Source of the DNA: Chloroflexota bacterium
GTDB lineage: Bacteria > Chloroflexota > Limnocylindria > P2-11E
Assembly (NCBI GenBank): GCA_021787445.1
Contig: JAJYLV010000002.1
Location: 1-64,000, forward strand
Reading direction: 5' to 3'
DNA length: 64,000 nucleotides
A program made the translations under genes and the position numbers. Numbering within the stretch: the stretch's first letter is position 1; every line of letters begins with the position of its first letter. Below the pieces are notes generated by a model that saw only the letters and a program-made list of their open reading frames with translations, ran no database searches and was not told where the DNA came from. Shown here piece by piece: positions 46,494-54,765 of the stretch.

Positions 46494-47174
46494 GTGGGGA
46501 AGCTGTATCTCGTCGCGACGCCCATCGGGAACCTCGAGGACGTGTCGCCGCGGGCGCTGCGCATCCTCCAGGAGGCCCACATGGTCGCCTGCGAGGACAC
46601 TCGCCACACTCAGATCCTCCTCCGGAAGCACGGCATCCGAGCGAAGCACCTGACCTCGTACAACGAGTTCAACCACCGCCGCAAGGTGGGCGAGCTGATC
46701 GGCCAGCTCGACCGCGCCTGGGACATCGCGCTCGTGTCCGACGCGGGGACCCCGGCGCTGTCCGATCCGGGCGAGGCCCTCGTCGCCGCGGCGATCGCCG
46801 CGGGTCACGAGGTCGTCCCCATCCCCGGCCCCTCGGCCTCCGTCGCGGCCCTCGTCGCGTCCGGGCTCCCGACCCGCGAGTTCACGTTCGTCGGCTTCGT
46901 CCCGAAGAAGAGCGGGCAGCGCCAGCGTCTGCTCCGCGAGCTCCTCGCCGCGCGGCGAACGATCGTCCTGTACGAGAGCCCGTACCGCGTCGCCGACCTG
47001 CTCGGAGACCTCGCGGCGGTGGACCCGGCGGCGCGCGTCGCCATCGCACGCGAGCTCACGAAGCTGCACGAGGAGATCGAGCGCGGTACGGCGTCCGACC
47101 TCGCCGCGCGGTACGCGGGGACGGCCGTGAAGGGCGAGATCACGGTGGTGATCGCGCCCCCCGAGCGTCCCTAG
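46494..47174 (+). CDS. rsmI: 16S rRNA (cytidine1402-2'-O)-methyltransferase
   Basis: 226 residues, tetrapyrrole-methylase fold. YLVATPIGNLEDVSPRAL at the start (SAM site), CEDTRHTQILL, SDAGTPALSDPG and IPGPSASVAALVASGLP are the RsmI motifs. The catalytic domain is complete; the short C-terminal RNA-binding tail of E. coli RsmI is missing. Confidence 0.95.
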   Translation: MGKLYLVATPIGNLEDVSPRALRILQEAHMVACEDTRHTQILLRKHGIRAKHLTSYNEFNHRRKVGELIGQLDRAWDIALVSDAGTPALSDPGEALVAAAIAAGHEVVPIPGPSASVAALVASGLPTREFTFVGFVPKKSGQRQRLLRELLAARRTIVLYESPYRVADLLGDLAAVDPAARVAIARELTKLHEEIERGTASDLAARYAGTAVKGEITVVIAPPERP

Positions 47175-47183
47175 ACTGGACCG
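47172..47183 (+). promoter_or_regulatory. -10 box of a leaderless promoter for metG
   Basis: TAGACT (47172-47177), exactly 6 nt, ATG 47184; the box overlaps the rsmI stop codon. Confidence 0.5.
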
Positions 47184-48737
47184 ATGCCCGACCGGAAGTT
47201 CTACGTCACGACGGCGATCGACTACGTCAACGACCGACCCGGGCTGCACCACGCCTACGAGAAGACGGGCGCGGACGCCCTCGCGCGCTTCCACCGCCAG
47301 CGCGGCGACCACGTCTTCTTCCTGACCGGCACCGACGAGAACGCGACGCGCAACGACCGTGCGGCGAAGGAGCTCGGGATCCCGACCCAGGAGCTCGTCG
47401 ACCGCAATGCTTCCGAGTTCCGGCGGATGTGCGACGCGTTCCAGATCTCGTACGACCGCTTCATCCGGACGTCCGTGGATCCCGACCACCGCGCCGGGGT
47501 GCAGGAGCTCGTGCGGCGCTGGATCGAGAACGACGACGTCTATCTGGCGACGTACGAGGGCCTCTACTGCGTCGGCTGCGAGGCGTTCTACGAGGAGTCC
47601 GACCTCGTCGACGGGAAGTGCCCCATCCACCCGACCCGGCAGATCGAGCGCCTGCGGGAGGAGAACTTCTTCTTCCGGCTCAGCCGCTATACCGAGCCGC
47701 TGACGAAGCTCTATCGCGAGCGACCGGAGGCCTGCGTCCCGGCCATCCGGCGCAACGAGGTGCTCGGCTGGCTCGAGCGGGGGCTGCGCGACATCAGCGT
47801 CTCGCGGCGCGGACTCAGCTGGGGGATCCCGTTCCCCGACCACCCGGATCACGTCGTGTACGTATGGTTCGACGCGCTCATCAACTACGTGACCGGCGTG
47901 GGGTTCGGGACGAACGAGAAGCTCTTCGCCGAGTGGTGGCCGGCCGACGTTCACATCATCGGCAAGGACATCACCCGATTCCACTGCATCTACTGGCCGG
48001 CGATGCTCATGGCCGCCGGCGTCGAGCTTCCGCGCCAGGTGTACGCGCACGGCTTCCTCGAGTACGCGGGCCAAGGCCGCCTCTCGCGCTCGAGCGGCAA
48101 CATGATCGACCCCATCGCCGCCGCGAACGAGTGGGGGAGCGATGCCGCGCGCTACCTGCTGCTGCGCAGCGCGCCGTTCCAGAAGGACACCCCCATCTCG
48201 CCCGGGTCGTTCAACGCGCGCTTCGACGCCGACCTCGCGAACGGGCTCGGCAATCTCCTCTCGCGCACCGCGGCGATGGTCGAGCGCTACTTCGCCGGTC
48301 GCGTTCCCGAGGCCCGCGGCGGCGGCGCGTCGGAGGCCGCGGTGCGCGAGACCGCCGAGCGGAGCCTGCGCGATCACGACGCCGCGGCGGCGCAGCTGCA
48401 TTTCTCCGAGGCGCTCGATGCCGTCTTCGCCTTGGTCGACGCGGCGAACAAGCACTACACGGTCACGCAGCCGTGGATCCTCGCGCGGGATCCCGCGCGC
48501 CGCGACGACCTCGCCGCGGCCCTCTACGTCGGGTGCGAGTCGCTGCGGCTCATCGCGTACCTGCTCTGGCCGTACATGCCGCAGACGGCGGTCACGATCG
48601 CGGAGCAGCTCTCCGTCGCGTCCCCCGCGGACGCGGCGTGGAGCGACGTCGCGCGGTGGGGCCTGCTGAGCCCCGGGAGCGAAGTGCGTCAGCGCCCGCC
48701 GCTCTTCCCTCGGCTGGAGTCGAACAAGGTCGCGTGA
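47184..48737 (+). CDS. metG: Methionyl-tRNA synthetase
   Basis: 517 residues, class I synthetase. The HIGH region reads NDRPGLHHAYEK; the knuckle CVGC near 130 and CPIH binds zinc; YVWFDALINYVTG and IGKDITRFHCIYWPA are typical. The KMSKS loop is altered to RLSRS (299-303), both lysines replaced by arginine, with SGNMIDP following as usual. There is no C-terminal tRNA-binding (EMAP) domain. Leaderless ATG start. Confidence 0.94.
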   Translation: MPDRKFYVTTAIDYVNDRPGLHHAYEKTGADALARFHRQRGDHVFFLTGTDENATRNDRAAKELGIPTQELVDRNASEFRRMCDAFQISYDRFIRTSVDPDHRAGVQELVRRWIENDDVYLATYEGLYCVGCEAFYEESDLVDGKCPIHPTRQIERLREENFFFRLSRYTEPLTKLYRERPEACVPAIRRNEVLGWLERGLRDISVSRRGLSWGIPFPDHPDHVVYVWFDALINYVTGVGFGTNEKLFAEWWPADVHIIGKDITRFHCIYWPAMLMAAGVELPRQVYAHGFLEYAGQGRLSRSSGNMIDPIAAANEWGSDAARYLLLRSAPFQKDTPISPGSFNARFDADLANGLGNLLSRTAAMVERYFAGRVPEARGGGASEAAVRETAERSLRDHDAAAAQLHFSEALDAVFALVDAANKHYTVTQPWILARDPARRDDLAAALYVGCESLRLIAYLLWPYMPQTAVTIAEQLSVASPADAAWSDVARWGLLSPGSEVRQRPPLFPRLESNKVA

Positions 48738-48783
48738 TCGGACCGCCCGGGGGGTCGGCGGGGGGCTCCGGCCCCGGCCTTCG

Positions 48784-49545
48784 GTGATCGACGCGCACGC
48801 GCACCTCGCGGACGACCGCTTCGCCGCCGACCTCGACGACGTGCTTGTCCACGCGCGTGACGCGGGCGTCGCGCGGATCCTCGCGTGCGGCGAGGACGTC
48901 GCCTCGAGCGAGAGGACGATCGAGATCGCGCGGCGCGATCGGCTCGTCCGCGCCGCTGTCGGCATCCACCCCCACCGTGCCGCGACGTGCGACGCGGCGG
49001 CGCTCGCGCGCCTCCGCGAGCTCGCGCGCGACGAACGCGTCGTCGCGATCGGCGAGATCGGGCTGGACCTGTCGGGGCGCTCCGCGCCGCGCCCGTCGCA
49101 GGAGGCCGCGCTCGTCGCGCAGCTCGCGCTCGCCGCCGAGCTCGGGCTCCCTGTCTGCCTCCACGTACGTGACGCGGGGCCCGAGGTCCGCGCGGTCCTC
49201 GACGGCGTCACGCACGGCACGGGCTACATCCACTGCTACAGCGAGACCGCGAACGAGGTGGACGGCTGGATCGAGCGTGGGTTCTTCGTGTCGTTCGCCG
49301 GCACGGTGACCTACCCCCGCGCCGACGTGCTGCGGGCCGCCGCCGCGGTAGTCCCCGACGAGCGCCTTCTCGTCGAGACCGACGCGCCGGCGCTCGCGCC
49401 TCAGCGCCGCCGCGGTCGGCGCAACGAGCCCGCGGCGATCGGCGAGACGTACGAGACGGTCGCGCGGCTCCGGGGCCGCGACGTCCCGAGCGTCGCGGAG
49501 CTCGTCTCGCGCAATGCGGCGTCGCTCTTCGGGCCGTGCTGGTGA
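48784..49545 (+). CDS. tatD: TatD-family metal-dependent DNase
   Basis: 253 residues, TIM-barrel hydrolase. Metal ligands: DAHAHL at the N-terminus, GEIGLD near 95, LHVRD, YIHCYS and ETDAPALAP. The metG-tatD order is common in bacteria. GTG start follows a GC-rich stem between the genes. Confidence 0.92.
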   Translation: MIDAHAHLADDRFAADLDDVLVHARDAGVARILACGEDVASSERTIEIARRDRLVRAAVGIHPHRAATCDAAALARLRELARDERVVAIGEIGLDLSGRSAPRPSQEAALVAQLALAAELGLPVCLHVRDAGPEVRAVLDGVTHGTGYIHCYSETANEVDGWIERGFFVSFAGTVTYPRADVLRAAAAVVPDERLLVETDAPALAPQRRRGRRNEPAAIGETYETVARLRGRDVPSVAELVSRNAASLFGPCW

Positions 49546-49611
49546 CCGGCCGGGAACCGTAAGCCAGCTTCGTTCGTCCCTCTGAGAAAGAAGCCCCGTG
49601 AGGTGACGGAG

Positions 49612-50577
49612 ATGAAGGCGAAGCCCGCGCGTGCTCTGGTCGCGCTCCTCGTTCTCCCCGCGCTCCTCCTCGCCGCGTGCGCGTCGCGGTCGACGCCCGC
49701 GGCCAGCACCGGACAGGGCGGCGTCGCCACCCACGCGACGGTCGGCGCGGCCGCGCCGAAGGACGCCTCACGGACGCTCGCCGGCGCTCCCGCCGTCGGC
49801 GCGCCCGCCCTCTCCGTCCCCGCGCCGGCCGTCGCGGGAGGCCAGAGCGCGCAGGGTGCGCCCCTCCCGATCCCGGTCCCGCAGGCGTTCGACGGCGAGA
49901 AGGCCATCGTCCTCACCGCGAACGTCGCGCTCCGCGCCGACGACCCGTGGGGCATCGCCGACCGCGTCCAGGCGATCGCGACGGGCCTCGGGGGCGATGT
50001 CCTGTCGCTGTCGCAGTCGGGCGCGAAGGACCAGAAGAGCGCGACGCTCACCATCCGCGTCCCTCAGGCGAGCTTCAACGAGGCGCTGCGGCAGATCCGC
50101 GGCATCTCCGACGTCGACGTGCTCTCGTCGAGCGTGAACGGCCAGGACGTCACGGACCAGTTCGTCGACCTACAGGCGCGCCTCAAGGCGAAGCAGGACG
50201 AGGAGCAGCGCTACCTGGCGCTCCTCGCGCGTGCCACCACGGTCGACGACATCCTCCGCATCGACTCGGTCCTGTCGCAGGTGCGGACACAGATCGAGCA
50301 GCTGACGGGGCAGATCGACTCGATCAAGGCGCGCACGGACTACTCGACGATCACGGTGCAGGTCTCGTCCTCCGCCGTGGTGGCGCCGACGCCGAAGCCG
50401 CTCGCATACGACCCCTCGCGGACTCTCGAGCACGCGACGGCGGCCTTCGTGTCGATCATGCGCACCTTCCTCGACGCTGTGATCTGGGCGGTCGTCTTCG
50501 GGTGGATCCCGCTCGTCCTCTTCGGCCTGGCGCTCCTCCTCGGGCGGATGCGCGGGCGCGTCCTCCCCTCCGCCTAG
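49612..50577 (+). CDS. DUF4349 lipoprotein
   Basis: 321 residues from ATG 49612; GTG 49603 is an alternative. Lipoprotein signal LLAAC (C23), an Ala/Pro-rich linker, then DUF4349: two short alpha/beta repeats (about 100-165), a coiled coil (about 175-235, LQARLKAKQDEEQRYLALLA then IEQLTGQIDSIKART), a C-terminal membrane helix and basic tail. Anchored at both ends at the outer face; function unknown. Confidence 0.8.
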   Translation: MKAKPARALVALLVLPALLLAACASRSTPAASTGQGGVATHATVGAAAPKDASRTLAGAPAVGAPALSVPAPAVAGGQSAQGAPLPIPVPQAFDGEKAIVLTANVALRADDPWGIADRVQAIATGLGGDVLSLSQSGAKDQKSATLTIRVPQASFNEALRQIRGISDVDVLSSSVNGQDVTDQFVDLQARLKAKQDEEQRYLALLARATTVDDILRIDSVLSQVRTQIEQLTGQIDSIKARTDYSTITVQVSSSAVVAPTPKPLAYDPSRTLEHATAAFVSIMRTFLDAVIWAVVFGWIPLVLFGLALLLGRMRGRVLPSA

Positions 50578-50592
50578 GCATCCTCTCCCGTT

Positions 50593-50627
50593 CGGGAACG
50601 GCCGTGGCCCAGCCGCGGCCGTTCCCG
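50593..50627 (+). terminator. Hairpin after the DUF4349 gene
   Basis: CGGGAACGGCC (50593-50603) pairs with GGCCGTTCCCG (50617-50627); four more pairs extend the stem inward. No T-run. Confidence 0.5.
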
Positions 50628-50632
50628 CATGT

Positions 50633-50644
50633 CACACTGCGGAC
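50633..50644 (+). promoter_or_regulatory. -10 box of a leaderless promoter
   Basis: CACACT (50633-50638), 6 nt, GTG 50645, directly after the hairpin. Confidence 0.35.
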
Positions 50645-51247
50645 GTGCTCGACCGGCAGTTGGAGCGGTCCTTCCCGGACATCTCGGCCATCCGCGACCC
50701 GAACATCCGCGAGCTCTGCCACGCGCAGTGGCGCTACGTGAGCGCGCACGGCGACCCCTCGCACACGGACATCGAGAAGCTCCCCATCCACCCCTCGCTG
50801 CCGGTCGCGCGCTACGGCGCGCTCGCCTCGCACGTCCGAGGGCAGATGGAGATCTCGAAGGTGCTCGTGCCGTTCGCGAAGCGCGAGTGGAAGGTCGAGC
50901 TCGACCTCGACCACTTCCTCGCGTGCGCGCTCGTGCACGACTCGGCGAAGGTCATCGAGTTCGTCGGGAAGGACGGCGAGCTCGTCGCGACGCCCGGCTT
51001 CGACCACGCGGCGGAGGGTGCGAAGATCGCCCTCACGGTCGGCTTTCCGAAGGAGGTCGCGCACATGATCGCGGTCCACACCTACCTCGGCCCGCGGCGC
51101 CTGCCGCGGACGGCGGCGGCGCAGCTGTTCCAGTTCCTCGACCCCATCTGCCTCCCGGTGTTCCCCGAGGGCGGGAAGGGCGCGGTCGAGCGCCACCTCG
51201 AGGCGAACGGGTGGTCCGTACCGCCCGCGCCGCCGGCGGTGGCGTGA
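50645..51247 (+). CDS. HD-domain protein
   Basis: 200 residues. RYGALASHVRGQMEISKV, FLACALVHDSAKVIEFVG (HD dyad), GFDHAAEGAKIA and IAVHTYLG give the His/Asp metal ligands of an HD hydrolase. The substrate is unknown. The acetyltransferase gene starts at its stop (TGATG). Confidence 0.72.
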   Translation: MLDRQLERSFPDISAIRDPNIRELCHAQWRYVSAHGDPSHTDIEKLPIHPSLPVARYGALASHVRGQMEISKVLVPFAKREWKVELDLDHFLACALVHDSAKVIEFVGKDGELVATPGFDHAAEGAKIALTVGFPKEVAHMIAVHTYLGPRRLPRTAAAQLFQFLDPICLPVFPEGGKGAVERHLEANGWSVPPAPPAVA

Positions 51248-51684
51248 TGGCGGAGATCCGGATCCACCCCCTCACCGAGCTGGACATCGACGGCATCACG
51301 CGCATCGACGAGCGCATCACGGGGAGGTACCGGCCCGAGGTCTGGGAGGAGCGCGTCACCTACTACATCCGGCGCGACGCGGAGGCCTCGCAGGTGGCGG
51401 AGGCCGACGGCGCGGTCGTCGGCTTCATGCTCGGCGAGGTGCGCGGCGGCGAGTTCGGGCTCGAGGAAGCCACCGGGTGGCTCGACTTCATGGGCGTCGA
51501 CCCCGGCACGCGCGGCAAAGGTGTCGGCGCGCGCCTCGCCGAGGCGCTCCTCGCGCACTTCCGGTCGTGCGGCGCGCACGTCGCGCGCACGATGGTGCGC
51601 AACGAGGACGAGCAGATCCTCGGGTTCGTGCGCTCCATCGGCTTCGCGCCCGCGCCGATCTCCTCCCTCGAGAAGCGCCTGTAG
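51247..51684 (+). CDS. GNAT-family N-acetyltransferase
   Basis: 145 residues. The acetyl-CoA loop is FMGVDPGTRGKGVGARLAEALL (key: V-P-x-x-R-G-x-G-x-G-x-x-L), with RTMVRNEDEQILGFVRSIGF as the C-terminal strand and helix. The YRPEVWEERVTYYI segment near 29-42 is the substrate side; no specific substrate can be named. Confidence 0.87.
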   Translation: MAEIRIHPLTELDIDGITRIDERITGRYRPEVWEERVTYYIRRDAEASQVAEADGAVVGFMLGEVRGGEFGLEEATGWLDFMGVDPGTRGKGVGARLAEALLAHFRSCGAHVARTMVRNEDEQILGFVRSIGFAPAPISSLEKRL

Positions 51685-51686
51685 CG

Positions 51687-52349
51687 TTGGCGCCGCCGAG
51701 GATCGCGCCGAAGCGGCCCGACGGGCGGACCCTGCGGCGGAAGCGGTCCGCGACCGCGGCGGGCGCGAAGCTGCCGCGCCGGCAGGAGATATTCGACGCC
51801 GCGGCCCTCCTCATGGGACAGCGCGGGTTCGTCGGCACGACGATCGAGGAGGTCGCCCAGCAGCTCGAGCTGACGAAAGCGGCCCTCTACTACTACGTCA
51901 GCAACAAAGAGGAGCTCCTCTACCAGATCCTCGACCAGACGCTGACGCTCGCGCTCGAGCGGATCGCCGCCGTCGAGCGGTCGGAGGCGCCTCCGGCGAA
52001 GAAGATGGCCGACGTCGTCGAGACGTTCGTCCGGCTGGTGGCCGAGCGGCCGCAGTTCTTCACCGTTTACTTCCAGGAGAAGGGCCACCTCGGGCGCGAG
52101 CACCTGCGGGCGGTCACGCGCCAGGAGCGCCGGATCGTCGACGCCGTACGCCGCATCTACCGGCGCGGCGCCGCCGACCGATCGTTCCGACCGCTCGACC
52201 CCGTCGCCGCGACGTTCGGCGTGCTCGGGCTGTGCTTCTGGGTGTATCAGTGGTACCGCCCCGGAGGACGCCTATCCGTGGACGAGGTCGTTCGGACCTT
52301 CCAGGACCTCGCGGCCCGGGGGTATCTTGCCCAGCGGGCGGGCCGCTAA
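51687..52349 (+). CDS. TetR-family transcriptional regulator
   Basis: TTG 51687, 2 nt after the previous stop, gives 220 residues; a GTG or ATG start would remove the N-terminal HTH helices. The basic N-terminal 30 residues precede IFDAAALLMGQRGF and the helix-turn-helix IEEVAQQLELTKAALYYYVSNKEELL (key LTKAALYYYV). The FadR/AcrR-like ligand domain (about 80-200) suits acyl-CoA or aromatic ligands. The palindrome 38 nt downstream is its likely operator. Confidence 0.88.
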   Translation: MAPPRIAPKRPDGRTLRRKRSATAAGAKLPRRQEIFDAAALLMGQRGFVGTTIEEVAQQLELTKAALYYYVSNKEELLYQILDQTLTLALERIAAVERSEAPPAKKMADVVETFVRLVAERPQFFTVYFQEKGHLGREHLRAVTRQERRIVDAVRRIYRRGAADRSFRPLDPVAATFGVLGLCFWVYQWYRPGGRLSVDEVVRTFQDLAARGYLAQRAGR

Positions 52350-52376
52350 GGCCTGTTCCCCGCCCGCCGGGCGGCG

Positions 52377-52400
52377 TATGCTCTTTACTAACTAGTTAGT
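52377..52400 (+). promoter_or_regulatory. Promoter and TetR-type operator of the diiron oxygenase gene
   Basis: -10 box TATGCT (52377-52382) followed by the perfect 14-bp palindrome ACTAACTAGTTAGT (52387-52400) at the expected transcription start. TAACTAG-type palindromes are common TetR/FadR operators. Confidence 0.7.
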
Positions 52401-52430
52401 TAGATCGGGCCGATCGGACAGAGGTGCGAG

Positions 52431-53786
52431 ATGGCGGAGATCAAGCGCGACATGCCGCGTGAGTACCACGAGGCGGTCGTCCACTGGCAGAAGCACAACT
52501 TCCCCGACTACCCGAAGCTCGTCCAGCTCTGGGACCGCTACTTCCCGCGAGATGAGCCCTTCTGCCTCTGCGCGAAGCTCGCCGACGACGTCGACCCGGA
52601 GATCCAGCTCGGAGACCGCAAGGGTCAGCCGAAGGCGCTCAGCCCGAAGGAGCTGCCCCAGGACGCGGCGCACCTCCTCCTCGGCCAGATCCGCGCGCAG
52701 GCCTCGACGGAGTTCGGGTCGATCCAGCAGCACGAGGGGACGCTCGCGCGCGCGGCGGACCCTCAGGACCAAGCATGGGTCCTCCGCGTCATGGCGGAGG
52801 AGCTCCGCCACGGCTACCAGATGGTCCACCTGCTGACGAGCCAGGACTGGTCCTCGGTGACCGAGCAGAAGCCCGCGGACATGGTCGAGGAGATCCTCAA
52901 CATGAACACGGGCTCGCACGTTCTCGCGGCCTTCAACCTCGAGTTCGACAGCTTCACCGACAACGTCGTCTTCGCCGCCCTCATCGACCGGGTGGGGAAG
53001 TACCAGCTCTCGATGCAGAAGGTCTCGGCGTACGAGCCGTACGCCGCGAGCATGCCGCCGATGCTCAAGGAGGAGGCGTTCCACCTCGCCGCCGGGGTCG
53101 TGCCGCTCCGGCGCTGGGTCGAGCGTGCCGCGAAGGGCGACGCGCTGGTGACGATGGAGGTGATCCAGAAGAGCGTCGTGAAGTGGTTCGTTCGCGGTCT
53201 CGAGATGTTCGGCGACGACCGGCCGGGCGGCCACGGTGGCGATGACGCCGTCCGCATGGGGCTCAAGGACATGAACAACCGTCAGGCGCAGGACTCGTAC
53301 ATCGCCGAGGTCCAGAAGGTCCTCGACGACCTGAACGAGCGTTACGTTCGCGCGAAGCGGCCCGACCTCTCACGCGACGAGGCGGACGCCCTGTACGCCA
53401 AGCTGAAGCGCGAGAAGGGGAGCGCCGACGGCATCGCGTACGAGGACCTCCTGCGCCTTCCCGACCGGCGCTTCTTCCGGCGGCGCGGCGAGGGCGCGTT
53501 CCAGATGTACGGGTTCGACGGCCAGACGTTCGACGACCCCGAGAAGTGCATCGCGGACGTCGCGGCGCACCTGCCCGAGGCGTACCGCGCGTCGGTGGAC
53601 GTGCGGCACTGGTCGAACATGCTCCGGAAGGTGCACGCCGGCGAGGTGTCGTTGAAGGACGCGATCAAGAGCATGCCCCGCCTCGCGCGCGTCGGTGGCT
53701 CCTGCCCGTGCGCGCGCTCGGTGCGCTGGGTCATGGACGTCGACGGCGGCGGCGCGAGCGGCGAGGGCGCCCGCTTGCACCCCTAG
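52431..53786 (+). CDS. Diiron oxygenase of the BoxB/PaaA (benzoyl-CoA / phenylacetyl-CoA epoxidase) family
   Basis: 451 residues, mostly helical. Ligand motifs E124-x-x-H127 (MAEELRHGYQ), D186 (LIDRVGKYQL) and E215-x-x-H218 (LKEEAFHLA) line up with BoxB from memory, along with ILNMN...AAFN. BoxB epoxidises benzoyl-CoA and PaaA phenylacetyl-CoA, with reductase and hydrolase partners (BoxA/BoxC or PaaBCE), none of which is in this window. It stands alone behind a TetR operator, so the substrate may be different. The C-terminus carries a C-P-C motif. Confidence 0.72.
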   Translation: MAEIKRDMPREYHEAVVHWQKHNFPDYPKLVQLWDRYFPRDEPFCLCAKLADDVDPEIQLGDRKGQPKALSPKELPQDAAHLLLGQIRAQASTEFGSIQQHEGTLARAADPQDQAWVLRVMAEELRHGYQMVHLLTSQDWSSVTEQKPADMVEEILNMNTGSHVLAAFNLEFDSFTDNVVFAALIDRVGKYQLSMQKVSAYEPYAASMPPMLKEEAFHLAAGVVPLRRWVERAAKGDALVTMEVIQKSVVKWFVRGLEMFGDDRPGGHGGDDAVRMGLKDMNNRQAQDSYIAEVQKVLDDLNERYVRAKRPDLSRDEADALYAKLKREKGSADGIAYEDLLRLPDRRFFRRRGEGAFQMYGFDGQTFDDPEKCIADVAAHLPEAYRASVDVRHWSNMLRKVHAGEVSLKDAIKSMPRLARVGGSCPCARSVRWVMDVDGGGASGEGARLHP

Positions 53787-53807
53787 CGGCTCGAGGCCGT
53801 CCCGGCG

Positions 53808-54266
53808 TCAGGTCGGCTCGGCCCCGACCTTCCTTCGGCAGTAGGCGTAGAGGGCGTCGAGGACGGGCCGCGACGCCTCACGCTGCCTCTGGTCGTCCGG
53901 ATAGTGGAGGTGCCGCAGGCCGTCGAGGATCGCCTCGACGCCCTGCGACTCCGGCGTGACCGTCTTGTCCGCCGTGTCCGCGCCGCGGATGACCTGTGCC
54001 ATGTACACGAGCGCGGGATCCGTGTCGAGGCCGTACGTGTCGACGAACGCGTCGAAGCTGCACTTCGCGCCGTGATGCCCCAGCTCGACGCCCTTCACAT
54101 CGAAGGGCGTCGCTCCCCGCTTCTGGGCTTCGCTCTCGACCTCCGCTCCGGGGACGTAAACGAACTCCGGCGTCTTGTCGACGAACCGCTCGATGAGCCA
54201 GGGGCAAGCGACGCGGTCGACGCGCGGGTGCTCGCGTGTGATCCAGCGCACGATCGATCCCTCCAT
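53808..54266 (-). CDS. ChrB C-terminal-domain protein (chromate resistance family)
   Basis: 152 residues from ATG 54266. WITREHPRVDRVACPWLIERFVD near the N-terminus (key: R-x-x-x-D-R-x-A-C-P-W-L-I), FDVKGVELGHHGAKCSFDAFV and YGLDTDPAL are the ChrB C-terminal domain. Full ChrB proteins have about 300 residues with an extra N-terminal regulatory part; it is missing here. No chromate transporter (ChrA) is nearby, so a chromate role is doubtful. Starts 2 nt after the GerW-family gene. Confidence 0.8.
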   Translation of the reverse strand: MEGSIVRWITREHPRVDRVACPWLIERFVDKTPEFVYVPGAEVESEAQKRGATPFDVKGVELGHHGAKCSFDAFVDTYGLDTDPALVYMAQVIRGADTADKTVTPESQGVEAILDGLRHLHYPDDQRQREASRPVLDALYAYCRRKVGAEPT

Positions 54267-54268
54267 TC

Positions 54269-54724
54269 CTAGCGGCGCTTCGCGAAAGCCTTCGCGACCG
54301 AGCGCACGACGAGCAAGAAGACGATCGTCGCGATCTGACCGCCGACGATCGTCCTGTTCACGTCGATGGCCGGCCGCCACGTCACGGCGCCGTCCTTGAT
54401 GACGAACGCGCCTACGGGGCTCGCGGACATGGCAACGCCTCCGCCCCAACCGCGTCCCTGGCCTTGCGGCCCCTCACCACTTCCGCCGCCGCCACCGCCG
54501 CGCACGTTCGCGGCGGGGATGACCGTCACGCCGTCCTTCTCGATCGGCTCGCCGTACACGCGGCGGACCGTCATGACGTCCTTGGCGCGCTCCATCAGGC
54601 CCATGACCCCTCGTGGCTCCATGACATCGCCCGAACGCTTTGACGCGTCGAGCTCGACGATCTCGCCCTGGTGGCGATGGTGCTTGTCCTCGTGCTTCTC
54701 GTCGTGGTCGTCGTGATCCGACAC
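54269..54724 (-). CDS. GerW (YtfJ)-family protein
   Basis: GTG 54724 gives 151 residues. A His/Asp-rich N-terminus (DHDDHDEKHEDKHHRH), then VYGEPIEKDGVTVIPAANV, a Gly-rich stretch and MSASPVGAFVIKDGAVTWRP, the GerW pattern, and a final hydrophobic helix (IATIVFLLVVRSVAKAF) that could anchor it in the membrane. GerW is needed for spore germination in Bacillus; homologues in non-spore-formers have no known role. Probably an operon with the ChrB-domain gene. Confidence 0.78.
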   Translation of the reverse strand: MSDHDDHDEKHEDKHHRHQGEIVELDASKRSGDVMEPRGVMGLMERAKDVMTVRRVYGEPIEKDGVTVIPAANVRGGGGGGSGEGPQGQGRGWGGGVAMSASPVGAFVIKDGAVTWRPAIDVNRTIVGGQIATIVFLLVVRSVAKAFAKRR

Positions 54725-54765
54725 TCGCTGCCTCCGCTCTCGAGCCGCGCAGCGGCGGGACGTCG

